Source of the DNA: Hypoxylon rubiginosum
Lineage: Eukaryota; Ascomycota; Sordariomycetes; Xylariales; Hypoxylaceae
Direction: 5' to 3'
DNA: 64,000 nucleotides
Assembly (NCBI GenBank): GCA_902806565.1
Contig: CADCXA010000055.1
Span: forward strand, 682,001-746,000
The notes under the pieces were generated by a model. The model did not search any database, was not told the origin of the DNA, and saw only the letters and a list, made by a program, of their open reading frames with translations. Positions 34,030 through 46,154 of this stretch are shown here, in pieces. Position 1 is the first letter of the stretch. Each line of letters opens with the position of its first letter. The position numbers and the translations under genes were made by a program.

Positions 34030-35345
34030 CTACTACTAAACATATAGTCTTGGCGTCATGATTTTGGATATAATTATGTTCTTGATACGATCATTTAGAA
34101 AGGGGCAAATTTTGGATACAGGATAGGGGTTAAAATGTTGAAAATTTGGTAACGTAGACACGAATAATGAAATGACAATTGGGACTAAAACCTTGTCTGC
34201 CTTACAGTCGACTGATATGTAGTATATTCTAACCATTCTAGTTATATCTACCTTGGAATACATTTCCTAACAATGCATGATGGATTTCAAAGAGCTTGGC
34301 CGTAGAGACAGTGGGAATTAACCAGCATGTTAGTAAACTTATAAGCTTTGTTTTATTTCCATCGTATCTGCCTAATTATTCTTATACCAATATTCTATCA
34401 GTATACTTAGTAGTTAAGGGTATAAGTTGGTTTACCCCTTGCTTAGTGACTGTAAAGTAGATATTACCTGAGACGCTTGAAAAGATAAAACACTATTATG
34501 ATAGAAACATCTATCACTTATAAGAGAACCACTTTGGTATAACGTACCGAAATGTTACTTAAATATATCTCATGTAGCATATCTCGTATTTTAGTAAGTC
34601 TTAAATATTCCAATATAGTCACGGCACGTATCTTGTAGTTGATCTCCCAACTCTCTTTCATAGTTGAAGACATAGGATCTGTAGTGAGAATAGACAGATG
34701 TTCACAGATAACTTTACCTTAACACATGTAGGTGTCTGATTACTCCTTAGTCCGCCCTTTGTTAACAATCACTGTAACACAAGCACATATTACCAGACTA
34801 CGAACCAAGAAAAGGCAGCTGAACAGAAATCGCTATGCCGACCAGGCAAAACTTTTATTTAAGCGGCCGTCCGTTAACGCCTCCAGTTTTGCCGAAGAAA
34901 AAAGAAATCTGCGCAAGAAACCTTACGGATACAGGAATCAAGATTTAGGACTCGAGACTCCCCTTCTCCGTTTCCTCATTCACGACGGGAACCGAAACGC
35001 CTTACTCCCCTTCTCTTCCCCTCCCTTCATCCCCCTTTCAAAGAAGAAATTTCTGTCCCTCGATATCTTCTGCTTGTCCCGTTTCGATAATCCGTGTCCA
35101 TTCCATACCCCGACTTCGTCCCTTTATGGAACATTAGAGAAATTAGAGGTTTTGTCGTGTCCTCTTGGTAGTAGTAATAGAGGCATATAGAGAGCGAGCG
35201 AGAGCGAGAGCAAGAGATAGTGCTCCTCAAAATAAATTAGCTCTCGAGCGATATGTCGTAGTTATCCTTTCCGTAGGTGAATGTCTGCATAGTAGACCCA
35301 ATAGTAATAACACCCGCCATGTCCATCGTGCAACCGAAACCCCCC
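34030..35345. other. Intergenic, AT-rich, no gene seen
   Basis: Strongly AT-rich from 34030 to about 34700. The plus-strand open stretch at 34732-35190 starts without ATG and has no domain-like character. A GAGCGA/GAGAGC-type purine repeat lies at 35190-35219. Confidence 0.5.
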
Positions 35346-35652
35346 TTAGACATTCTCTCTGAAAATGGATCTTCGCTCTGACGTCGGACTTTCGTGCGAG
35401 CCCCCTTGTATATTCTGTACGCCCTTCGCCTTCGCGCCTCCCACGCTCGTGTCGATCGGGCGCGGGCTCACCCCCCTAAGGCTGATATTGCTCGGCTCCG
35501 CGGCGTCGTCGTCGAACGGGTTGCGACCGCCCGTGCTCGGTTCTAGATCGCGGCTCACGGTTCTTCCCCTCCGATCGTCGATGCCGCTCAGGTTCACGTT
35601 GCTGTATCCGCCACCGCTGTACGCCGTGTCCGCCGCCGCATATTGCTGCTGG

Positions 35653-35687
<35 letters not shown>

Positions 35688-36330
35688 GTACTGTTGCTGG
35701 TGCTGATGCTGTTGGCCTTGCACCGCTGCCGCCGGCCCCCGTACGCCTAGCTCTTGCTCCTCGTAGCCGTATCCGTAGTAGGCGTCGGCCTCGTGGCCCA
35801 CGCGCGCGTCCCAGGCCTCGTCCGGGTCCAGCGCTCCGAAGCCGCGGCGCGAGGGCCGCTCGTAGGCGCCGGCCGCGGATCGGTTGCCGGCGCTACTTCG
35901 AAGGCCGCGCCATTTATCGCTGATCCATCCTCGGACGCCTCCCGGGGCCGGTTGCGGGCCGTACGAGGGTGATGGCGCCGAGCGCGCGAAGGGGATGTAG
36001 GATGAGAAGGGTGGGGCCGGGAGCTGTTTGCGTCCGCGCGTGTTTGTTAGCTAATCTGGTTTCGGTTGTGATGCTGTTCATGGGGGGAAGAGGAGGATGT
36101 TGAAGACGGGCCGGCCATGTCCGTAAAGTGAGACAAGCATGATGTAGTAATAAGGAGTAGTGGAAGAGACGGCGTTGGTTGGTTGGGTAGGGTTGGGAAA
36201 TGGAGGAGGAAGGGAAGCAACTTACACCTAGGCGCCTTGCGCGCAGCTGGGTGAAGACGATCCAGCCGACGGCGGCGGCGATCAGCAGCACGAACAGGAC
36301 TATGAAGAAGGTACCGATGGGGCTGACCAT
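35346..36330 (-). CDS. Single-pass membrane protein with polyglutamine tract
   Basis: Conserved fungal protein of unknown role. Exons 36330-36226 and 36023-35346 give 260 residues. The 202-nt intron has GTAAGT, AGCTAAC and AAACAG. The first exon encodes a short N-terminal segment and one TM helix (IGTFFIVLFVLLIAAAVGWIVF) ending in TQLRARRLG. After the junction comes LPAPPFSSYIPFAR, then GGVRGWISDKWRGL and RRGFGALDPDEAWDARVGHEAD, the segments that recur in this family. A tract of mostly Gln with some His (around residue 130) is encoded by mixed CAG/CAA codons at about 35645-35715. The tail is polar and Ser/Arg-rich. No enzymatic motif is seen. Topology is probably with the long tail cytosolic. 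Confidence 0.8.
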
Positions 36331-37503
36331 TTTTGGGTCGGATGTCGGATGTTCGTCCGGTACGAGTTCTCGTGGGGTTTAGTCAATCAACCCGATGGAT
36401 GTAATCAAATCGACAAGAGTTAGGAATTAGTTGGAAAGGTGGCGAAGCTTTCGCGAAGGAGGTTTGAATGCTGCAGGTCGTCGGTAAGGAAGACGGAAAC
36501 CTATTAGCGATGTGGTATCTTGTCGTCAGGATGTCTTAGAGCTTAGAGTGCGAAAGTTGGAGTTGAAGCTGATGGCGATGGTATGACATCCGCATTCATT
36601 TTTGGCGGCGTTTTCGTCCAGATCCAGATTCGAATCGGCTGTTACGGGGGTTACGAGACTACGAGACTAAGAGACTAACGAGCTACGGGCTATGGGCGGT
36701 GCGGGTCTGAACTTGGAAGCTTCCAGGTAGCTGCTTTAGCCTTTGGGGTCCTCATTTTTTTCTTTGGCGGGGGACCCTAGAGGGTGCATACGGCTACCCA
36801 ATTTAGGTGCTAGGCGGTACATGTGTATGCACATAAGTGCTAGGCTCTTCTGCCCCTTGCTCTCTTTAATAGGCCTGCTCTTTAGTGCACATGTGGATCC
36901 CGGCCGTAGATTTAGTGTACGATAGGCATGTTCCCACTAAAGAATGACGATGAATTACTGGAATTGTGGCTGTGGCTTGTGCATACTGGGGAAACTGTTG
37001 GAGAAGGGTAGGGGGGAAATTCGTGCCGACGAAGCCTCAAAATCTGTTAGAGCTGTCTCACTTAAAAGGACCTACTCAAGCCTATCAAGTCTGTGATAAC
37101 GCTACTTGGCTATTTGCACTATAACCCAGCCCCTTTATTGTCTCACTTTTCTTACGATTCGTGCAGAAATCTGCCTTGTTACGACAATTACCAAGATGCT
37201 ATAATATCCCTTAGGACATATCAGGACCGACGGCGTGGCCGTTGATGACAATTACCTATTACCATTCTGCGCTGGCATGTCTCAGAAAAGGGGGCTACAG
37301 AGCGAAGTCGGATGCGGGAATATCTTCCTATTCACTACCTGCACCTAATGTGGTTTATTTACAGGTCCCGTAATGAAATCGCGAATCACGGCTATACACA
37401 TCAAAACAAGCAGCTCAATGAGATCCACGAACGTGGATTTGAGCACAGCTTTCTATTCGTCAGGGGGGTATTGTTCTTCAACCAACTAAAGCAACGAGAG
37501 GTA
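36331..37503. other. Intergenic, no gene seen
   Basis: Promoter side of the polyQ protein gene and 3' side of the phosphatase gene. The ORFs present are short and unsupported. Confidence 0.5.
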
Positions 37504-39099
37504 TCAAACGAAGCACTTATTCCAGTGCCCGCCATTTCTGGCAAAGCTTTGGCTTTCGACGAATTTGCCCAGTGTGCAGCGGCCAAAGTCATCAACACCA
37601 CAATTCTGCAGGGGTATGACTCTATCGTTGACCAAGATTCTAACGAACTCTTCATCACTTCTCCCGCAACTCATCTTTTCCACGTAGAGCCTCGATGCAA
37701 ATGGAACAACCCAGCTAGCTGAGAATCCCTTCGCCTCGTCTGCACTCATTCTTCGGTCTCCCGGTAGCGAGTCCGTAAGGTTATGCAGGCCAAGTGCGGC
37801 GAAGATGTCAACCATGTCGTTATCGTGACTAAAGTCCGCGTAAAGGACACGGTCGAGAGGAAAGGTAGCAGGGGATTCATCAAGTGTCGAGTTGGTGGTC
37901 GTATCGTCAACAACCGGTTTGCCGGTGAGCCTTGCAAGCAGCTCGTTGACGAAGCCCACACCTTGGGTAGGACCAAGAGGGCTCCCATTTCCATAACCGT
38001 ACCATTTGCCTAGCGACTGATAATAATCATAGTCATGCCATTCGTCCACTGTGAATAGATAGCAAAACTCCGAGAGTTTGCCCTTTTCGTTCGCAACAGT
38101 GTTGAAGGGGCATAAATCCATCATGTGAATAGTCTCCTGGTCGGATAGATTGGCACCTGGTAGGTTCTCGTTCAGCCTATCCGTGATAGGGGGCCCGAAT
38201 CGATTGAGCCAGTTCCCCTGTTCATCGTGGCTGTCGTATCGGCTGTCCTCAAAAGCAGGGCAGATATTGGGACTGAGCGAGTTGTTGAAGTTATCCTCTT
38301 CAGGGATGACCAGGATATTATAGGGGTATGTATCCGGCACATGAGAATGCTTCTCTCCTAGTCGAGCCTCGTGGAAGCCCTCAGCCCACCTCTTCGCCGA
38401 TTCGACAACACGTTCTTGGCCAGAAGCACGTAAGAAGGGCAGGTTGATGCTAGCCAGGGGTTGGTAACGCTTGTAGAAGATGAGACCAGAGTCGACCATC
38501 TGCTGCTCGCCGAAGGGCGTAAGCTGGTCTGCGCCAAGAGTGTACTTGTAGTCCTTGATGAACTTGAAATCCTTTCCGTATTGAGTCACGTTGTCGTGGA
38601 TGCGGTCAACGACGGCGGCGTAAGCCGAAGACTTGTGCTCTGTTGGGTCACGAGCTCCGTGACGGGCCAGCAGCTGGGCAAAGGTGACCTCACAACCTTC
38701 GGGCACAGAGGGGGATATCTTAGAAGGAACAGTAAACGAAGACGAATACTGGCCCCAGGAACGAGTAACCTCCGTACGACAATGACGATCACGTGAAACT
38801 CCACTGCACGGCTGTGTAGCGATGGATTGCCTAAAGAGAGGATTTTTGGTTAGCTTGAGGTGAGTTATTTATACTGCACCATAAAGAGACGTTACATACA
38901 TAAAACCTAGAGAAAAGAATGTGATAGTAATCGAGAGGAGCACGACCATAGCAAGTCGGATGGCGACTATGTTGCGATTAAACCAACTGGTAGGACGCGG
39001 ATGTTGAGTTTGGACGCCATCTCCATGAAGCGGCATATATTTGTACGGGCTACCAGCCATCAAGGCCAGCGCCCTGCGTCTCAGGTAGGAGAAGACCAT
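37504..39099 (-). CDS. Histidine acid phosphatase (phytase-like), membrane-anchored
   Basis: Branch-2 histidine phosphatase that hydrolyses phosphomonoesters such as phytate at the cell surface or in the secretory pathway. Exons 39099-38900 and 38830-37504 give 508 residues. The 69-nt intron has GTATGT, GCTAACC and CTTTAG. Instead of a cleaved signal, residues 50-70 form one hydrophobic segment (IRLAMVVLLSITITFFSLGF) after a basic N-terminus, so a type II signal anchor is likely. The catalytic ARHGARDP has nucleophile His124, and the proton-donor HD pair is His402-Asp403 in DFSHDNDM. Several N-x-S/T sites and paired cysteines (near 200, 450, 475) fit an extracellular enzyme. The 38706 ORF start seen in one frame is only the middle of exon 2. 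Confidence 0.93.
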
Positions 39100-39989
39100 G
39101 GCGAGAGGGGGTGAAACGGCTGCCTTTGCTTCATCGCAGTATAGGTGTTTAGATTGAAGAAACTTCGCTGAACAAACTGATTATTGAAACCGCGGCAGTA
39201 TATTGAACGCTATGAAAATAAGACAAATAGGACGAGTGAGGAATTACGGTGGTTGCATATTTTCTTGGAACCTGAAGGGTTAGGTCGAGGGTCGCTATTG
39301 TCCACGATTGAAGTGATTGGAGCGACGGGATACAGCGATGGGGTAGGATGCAGCAAAATGCCGGCCCGTTGACATCTGCCATCTTACTTCTGCCCAGTAT
39401 CTCCCCCCTAGATTGCGTGTGGTACAAGACGATATTAAATTCTAAGCAATAATACGTCGCAAACAATATGATACCTGAAGTTCGTGACACAGGTGTTTTA
39501 CACAAGTGACCAAGATGTAACTGAGATTGGACGGTATCGCAAACTTAGCAATTGTTTTTCTCTTCCCATTTTTGTTACCCCTTAAGCATAATAGCAATAA
39601 GATGTACAAATCGAGTTTATTCCGACTCAGATGCATATTAGCAGGCTTGAAGTAAATGTAAAATCATATACAATTAAATCCAATACGATAATTAAACTAT
39701 TCATGATCCAAAAACGAGAGCTGCCTCAGCTCCCAGCACCTATGGGGTATCATCTGCAATGCCAGCAGCGCGAGTAGGGACCCTCCCGAGGTCAAACACA
39801 CCAGCACACTCCAAGTCTATCAATGCCCAAGCATCATGATTAGGACCTGCTTCATATGCCCTTTTCCAGTCCGAGTCTATAAGCCCCACCCGAAGCCATG
39901 CTATCCTTCATTACTGCCAAAATAAATACACGGTCCCTAAGTACCGGATGGTATCATAGAATGCATGCTATAATACAAAAGAATCGAAA
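39100..39989. other. Intergenic, no gene seen
   Basis: Phosphatase promoter side and 3' side of the next minus-strand gene; AT-rich around 39560-39720. Confidence 0.5.
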
Positions 39990-41484
39990 TTAGACAGCAA
40001 CACCGACGCTCTGTCGCTGCGGTAGCATTATCGGCTGCTGTTGTCCAGAAGAAATCGGCATCGATGGCTCTAGTCTCGCTTTGACAGTTGCTGTGCTGCT
40101 AGGTGACAAGCTCGTGGGTACGGTCTGCTCCTCTTCGACCGTCCAGTCCGAGCTTGATGACACGGTATCAAAGCTGCACCGTTCCTTCGTCTCGGGGTCA
40201 GCAATTTGATAAAAGCCATCAGCGTCGGTCACTGGCTTAGGCACATTGGTAAGTGAGTCAAGATTGATGTCCTGCTTGTGCTCTTCGCCTGGAAATAGCC
40301 AAGTAGAGACTCGGGAGAAGGATTTCTTCTTGCGCAGTGGTGGGCGCAATCGAAGCGGCAGCGGCGGAGGAGGAATTCTTCCCTCTACTTTGCGCGACGA
40401 ATTAGCCTTATATGGTATGCGGGTCGAAATATGAGATGGCGCCGTGCGAGGGCGGTCGTAACTAAGACGCTCGCTGAATGAAGGCGCATTGGGAGGCAAC
40501 GCAGGGATATCCGGCATAGGTTCCATTTCTGTAAGTCTGTTAGTTGGGTTCCAACACTATTACGCCTGACTAAGAGCACTGACCAGGTTGTCCATGAGCA
40601 CTCGATGGTCGGCTGCTGATATAAATGCTCTGCCTCTCAAGGATATCTTCAATTTGTTCCTGTATCATATCCCGCTCCACCATAGCACTCGCAACCCTTT
40701 CCACGAGATCTTCCATTATGGGGTTCGGCGATGCCGGTGATGTGTAAGCTCTAAGCCTGGCCGGCTGGGGTCGCTGAGGCGTGCTGGTATCCGAGCGAGG
40801 AGAGTCGAAAATCGACCCGCCGTTGACCGGTCTTCGTGGAATATGAAATGACATGGAGGAATAGCTACGTGAGTGTGGAATAGGAGGGCTATCTTCACTA
40901 CGGCTTGAGAGGGTGTAGGCGCGCTGAGGTGGCGTCACTGGGGGCGTAGGATAGTCAAAGTGAGGTAAGATAGGTGAAAGGCGATTATCGGAAATGTATA
41001 TGCTAAGCTCGAGTGGACGAAAAGAAGCTGGCCGCGGCCTCACTTGTGCGGGGGCATAATCCGGGAACCGGAATGATTCTGAATAGAGATGACGGAAGTT
41101 GGTAGGAGCTGATATGTGCGGCCTGCGCAACGACGACGACGACGAACCCGGACGTAACAATAACCTTCTCGCAGAGAAATTACTCCGTCCGGACCCTTGC
41201 CTCTTCCTCGGAGCCTGCTCCCAGCTAGATGTCCCTGCTGCTGACCGGTACGGTGCTACGGAGGGAGGCGGAATAAGCGACGGTTCCTCATAGATAATAT
41301 CGAAGGACTTGCGGTCGACTGGTCTAATTAGAAGAGAAGGCGACGTTGTAGTATGAGATCTCGGACGCTTACCGGGTTGGTGAGGCTTCTCGTCAGGATG
41401 AGAAGTCAAAGAACGACAGCACTGAGAAAGGGAATAGGACCATGATGCATAAGCCTCAGCAAATATCCCACCTATGGCTTTCAT
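39990..41484 (-). CDS. Ser/Pro/Arg-rich protein of unknown function
   Basis: I do not recognise the family. Exons 41484-40584 and 40528-39990 give 479 residues, starting MKAIGGIFAEAY. An in-frame ATG at 41556 would add 24 residues. The 55-nt intron has a GTCAGT donor, an AACTAAC branch and a TTACAG acceptor, and joins HGQPE to MEPMPDIPALPP in phase. The chain is largely disordered by composition: Ser, Pro and Arg rich, with repeated PP-x-x-P and RR-x-S patterns. There is one short predicted helix (VERVASAMVERDMIQEQIEDILERQ, about residues 265-290). The second half has KKKSFSRVSTWLFPGEEHK and an acidic/aromatic patch (CSFDTVSSSSDWTVEEEQ). No TM segment or signal peptide. It may be a cytoskeletal or signalling adaptor, but that is only a guess. 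Confidence 0.6.
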
Positions 41485-43280
41485 TGTGACTTCATGTCGA
41501 GCTGGGTAAAAAGAGAAACGACCAGCGGTTGGCGAGGAAAAGTAAGAATAGAGCAAAGAAAGCAGCTGGTCATGAGATGCATAACACCTTTATGGAATTC
41601 TAGAAAGGAAATTAGGAAATTACCTTCTGCAACTACCTTTTAGGCTCAAGCAGCTGAGCGGGTGCTGACCTTTTTGGGCCTCACAAGCTCACGTTGAGAT
41701 GGAAAGTGTCGATGGTTTAGATGCAGACGTCCGTGACGTTTGATAGGCTGTGGTCTAAAGGTCGTGGTCCAGTCGGCGCTTACGAACCGGGGTGCTGGAG
41801 AGGATTCGGATGGTTGGCGGCACACACCAGATTGCAGGACCCCACCACTTGTAATAGGAACGAGTCTGCACAGCCAGTCTTTTGTCTTAGTTTTCCTTGC
41901 TTTGTGATCCGTCTAGAAGGACTTAGGTAGCCCACCCTCGACATGTCCAGCCATATCAGCCATGTCCTGGGGGGGGAACATTGCCACAGAATCCCGAGAG
42001 GGGTGTCTCGTGGGCTTCACAGATTGGGCCCTGGGCCTTGCGTGTCGCAGCTAAGGCCATGAGTTGGGAACCCTGTATGAATATGGATGAATATGAACGA
42101 GCATGTCTCTCGTCATCCCCGACTACCTGAGTTTCAATGGATGACGAAGGATATCCGCCCTGCCGCCTTGGGCGAAATCAAGCCAAGGGTTCGTCCGACT
42201 AGAAACGGTACTCAGATGCGCCTAGTAATTCTGCGCGAGCCGGATGTCTCCACTTGGTAGCATGTTCGGTAGACTGCACTAGATTCTACATCGTACCTAG
42301 ATATGTCCTAGGTACGTCGCGAAGGCCTGTCTGTCAGTGATTGACAAAATAAGGGGACGCGCATTAGAGTTGATCGGATATCCGCAGATAGACCCTACTA
42401 TAGAAGGTCAGGTGGCTTTTTGCTGCGGAACATAAAACTGCTTCCGAGTCTGGAAGTTGAGCATGTTTGTTTGTTGTTTGTTTGCCGGCCCTCTGTTTCG
42501 CCTTTGGAGTTTCTAATAATACCTACCTACTCTGGCAGGTTGTCTGCTCACGCGTCGAAGCCAGTATTGGCATTGCTAAGCGCATAAATTGTTTTAGAAT
42601 TGAACCGTCATGTGCCTGGTAGAACATGTAGAACACGAAAGGAGGCGTAGGAGCGGCATCCGACATCAATTGGCGCCGAATAGGATATTTATAAGATGGC
42701 TGCAGAACTGCTTGCCAAAGAGGCCCGTCGTGCCTTTCGTGCCCTTCGTGTTCCTTCAAGGCCTCGACGAAGAACAGATTTGACTTGCTAATAAAGAATA
42801 ACATGAAAGGTGAGATGAGGCTGGAATTAGCTCAGGTACGCAGTGTCAATTTGCGTTGCTAAAAGACAACTGACTCGCTTTCTATCCATCGCATGGGCAG
42901 CTATGATGGGAGCATAGGAGCATCGGAGCATTGGAGCATTGGAGCATTGGAGCATTGGAGCATTGGAGCAAATAAATTGAAGGTAAATAGAAGTGGTCCG
43001 TGCACGTACCGGCTAATTTATGGGCAATTAGTGGAATAATGGACAGCACTAGCGCCAAATTTTTTGTTTAAGGCTGAGAATGACAGGTTGTTCGATTTGG
43101 ATTTGGGATTTGCGTCAGTCCCAATGTACCTATCTGTCCAGACTCCAGAGCCTGGCCAAATTTCATCGTCCCTTTTCTAATTCTAATCTGTTGTTGTTAA
43201 TTAATTTTTCTCCCCTCTTTCCTTTCTGTACACATTTTACAACCACTCTTCGGCCAGCACCGTGAAACCCATTATTCACG
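41485..43280. other. Divergent promoter region, unknown gene / SEC62
   Basis: 1.8 kb separating outward-reading genes. It holds an 8-bp minisatellite at 42908-42971 and an ACCTACCTAC motif at 42521-42530. No gene is recognised; the ORF at 42523-42804 on the minus strand has no domain. Confidence 0.5.
42908..42971. repeat. 8-bp minisatellite, unit (N)GGAGCAT x8
   Basis: Eight head-to-tail copies, with the first base of each unit varying (G, A, C, then T in the last five) and the last copy ending AA. It lies about 310 bp upstream of the SEC62 start. Confidence 0.92.
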
Positions 43281-44578
43281 ATGCAGAATCCCAACTCTCC
43301 TCCCCCGGGAGCTATCCCTCCCGGTGCCATCCCGATACCCATGGGCCCCGGAGGACAGATGCCCACGCCTCAGCAGATTGCCGCGATGCAACAACAGCTC
43401 GCCGCTGAAGCTCAGAAACACGGCATGACGGTCCCCCAATTCGTCGAGCAAATCAAAGCCCAACGTCTAGCACAGCTACAGCAAGCCCAGCGAATGCAAC
43501 AGCAACAACAGCAAGGCGGCCAAGGAGGACCCCAAGGAGGACCCCAAGGACCGCAGGGACCGCGACCAGGTCCTCCCCCCGGAGCTCAAGGTCAACCTCA
43601 ACCTATCCGACCTGGCCCTCCTAATCCCGTCGCAATTGCTCTCGCCAACTTCCTCAGAGGCCAGCCATTGAAGCCACGTACCTGCATCATCAATGGAGAA
43701 CGCAAGGATATGTTCAGAGGTACGTTTTCATGATTGTCGTGCTCGATAAGGCCACCTTGCTCATTTTCTTATTACAGTCAAGAGAGCTCTTCGAGCACTC
43801 GAGTCTCCTGCCTACGCCAAAGCACGCGCGAAGAACCCAGCGCTTCCCGAGATCAAAGATCGCGCCTCGCTTGAGAATACCTTCAAATTACTTCCCATGT
43901 CTATGCTCGCTTTACGCGTCAACAAGATCGACTCTCATGAAGGTCACGACCATGCTCCCAAGAAGGGGAAGCGAATCAAGGGACTCTGGACCGTCAAGAT
44001 CGAACAGCAACAAGATGCAGGCGACGACATGTACTACGTTTGGCTGTATGAGGGCAGCCAAATCATGCGCAAAGTCTATGGAGCGCTTGCATTAGTTCTA
44101 ATCTTCACTGTTGTCCTATACCCGCTGTGGCCGCTGGTCCTGAGACAAGGCGTCTACTACCTTAGCTGGGGATTCCTGATGCTTCTCGGTCTCTTTTTCC
44201 TTATGGCAATCTTCCGCGTTATTCTATTCTGCATCACGTACTTCGTCGCAGCCCCCGGTCTATGGCTCTACCCCAACCTCTGGGAAGACGTCTCCTTCAT
44301 GGATAGTTTCCGCCCTGTCTGGGCCTGGCACGAGGTTTGTCATTTCTAAGACTCAATGAAAAATACGTGCGCTAACCAGTTATCAGACCGCGAAACCCAA
44401 GAAGAAGAAGAGGTCTAAATCGGTCAATGCAGAGTCAGCTGCTCAGCTTGCGGGCCAAACGGGCCATCCCCCTCCAGCGACCGCTACCACCACTGCTACG
44501 ACGACTCAAGTGCAGACAGTCCCGCAGCAGAGATCATATGTAGCTCCAAGAGTTGAGGAGCTCGCTGATGATGAATAA
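43281..44578 (+). CDS. sec62: SEC62, ER translocon accessory subunit
   Basis: ER membrane protein that works with Sec63 and the Sec61 channel in post-translational protein import. Exons 43281-43719, 43778-44334 and 44387-44578 give 395 residues. The N-terminal 100 residues are Pro/Gln/Gly-rich with a Q-rich helix (QQIAAMQQQLAAEAQKHGM). The Sec62 core begins at LANFLRGQPLKPRTCIINGERKDMFR and joins across intron 1 to VKRALRALESPAYAKARAK. Two TM segments follow (about 261-281 and 287-318), with the conserved LYPNLWEDVSFMDSFRPVWAWHE. The last exon gives a Lys-rich tail (AKPKKKKRSKSVN) ending RVEELADDE. Intron 2 is 52 nt with GCTAACC and TATCAG. The order of domains matches fungal Sec62. Confidence 0.95.
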
Positions 44579-45314
44579 GCGCGGTTCTCATAGCATATTT
44601 GCAGCGATAGGCGTTCGAGGAGTTCGGTCCATGGAACACGGCTGTATCATAAGAACCAGTTACTGCAGATTGTAGCATTGCATTCTGCGGAATGGAAAAT
44701 GGGCGTTTCGTTTTATTATGAGCTCTAAGTCGGTGACTGAGTGGTCTCACTTCAGCTGAAGGGGATTGCGTCCTTTCGAAGACCCCTGGGATAATGGCAA
44801 ACCGCCACGTTAATACGAGCCAGACCCGCATCGACAAACAGGCCTTGGCAGTACTATACATCCCCGAACACGTGGTGATTTTGTACAGCTTCATAATTCA
44901 TATTATTGCAATGCTGCTCACTGGCTCTGGTGGCGTGGCCCCACGGGTTCGCACATCTTCTAATACTGCACATGTATAGAGTCGTTTTAGGACATGATGG
45001 TGATGTGGTATCTAATAAGGGGCAGATCAATGACGAGTAACGGGGGAGGCTTGCTTAGCTCTTGCTGCCGCTAAGCGCGTATGGGCATCAGTAAAAAGAG
45101 TCAGACCTCTACAGCTTGACTAAGCACTAGCCCTAAAGACTAGGTACGGATGCAAGAAATTTTCAGGCGAGGCGATTGCTGGTGAGGTATCGAGATATTT
45201 GGTATATTTTAAGCCAATTGACCTATAATGATATGTGTCGAGGGTTGAGTTGGGATTGGTATAGTAGATCTACTTCGCTACCGTCATTATTCTTTTCGAT
45301 CTATATCCTCCCTA
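44579..45314. other. Intergenic between convergent genes
   Basis: 3' flanks of SEC62 and the hydrolase gene. No gene is seen. Confidence 0.5.
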
Positions 45315-46154
45315 TCACTTCCCGGCGACGTCCACGATAACATCAATAACTTCTTGCGCCTTCTCGTCGCTCTCCAGGAACGGGAAATGGCCGGACTTGA
45401 TCTTGACAACCCGACAGCCGGTCGCCTCGGCAAGGCTCTCCTGGAGCTGAGCCGGCAGCCCCTGGTCTTCCAAGCAGACGATATACGTCTTGGAAGCGGT
45501 CACATCGGCCGCGGTGAAGTGCACGGGGATTTCCAAGCTCGCCTTGCTCTGGTGTACCAATGTCTTCGTCAGCGCGATCTGGTCATCCTTGGAGATCTGC
45601 ATGTTGGCGTCATTCTGCGCGAAAGCGTGCTCGGTGAGGACGTAGAAGGGGCCCTGTTCATATCGCGCCATGTCAATACTTTAAACTGTCCAAGTTATAG
45701 ATAAGGGACATCGCGAAGCTATGCAACACACCTCGGCTTTATAGATCGGCGGCGGCGTGCCACCCAATAGGCCCAACAAACTAGCGCCCTTCGTCGGTAT
45801 AGCTAGGGCCGTAAGGTAGATGACGGATTTGACGCCGCCCTTTAGCCCCTTTGCTTTGCGATCCTCGACGGTCTGGCCCTCCGTCAAAGCACTAGCAGAG
45901 ATGCCGCCCTGGCTGTGCGCGACAACCACGGCCTCCTTGCCCTCGTCGAGGTAGGGGATAAGATACTCGAGGATGCGCTTCGCATCGTCCACGTACGTCC
46001 TGCCCGCCGCCGTGTCGTCCAGGCCGGTGGACGGCATCGGAGGAGCTAGCACGACATATCCCTGGGCGCGCAGGGGCTCGATCAACTTCCGGTAGTGCAC
46101 CGGCGCAAAGAAGGCGCCGTGGATTATGACGATGACGGGCTTGGACGATGCCAT
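45315..46154 (-). CDS. Alpha/beta hydrolase (salicylate-esterase/AB-hydrolase-like)
   Basis: Small cytosolic serine hydrolase; the substrate is unknown. Exons 46154-45732 and 45653-45315 give 253 residues. The intron uses a GTGTGT donor and a GAACAG acceptor, the only one nearby that stays in phase, joining IYKAE to GPFYVLTEHAF. The start MASSKPVIVIIHGAFF carries the HG oxyanion-hole motif after strand 3. The nucleophile Ser81 lies in VVAHSQGG. An acidic residue near Glu203-Asp204 (CLEDQGLP) and His230 in KSGHFPFL complete the triad. Length is typical of the 250-270 residue group that includes esterases and hydroxynitrile-lyase-like proteins. Confidence 0.9.

Noticed and set aside
34732..35190. 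Open frame of 152 codons on the plus strand
   Set aside because: Starts without ATG, has no domain or helix pattern, and looks like a chance frame in the promoter side of the neighbouring sequence.
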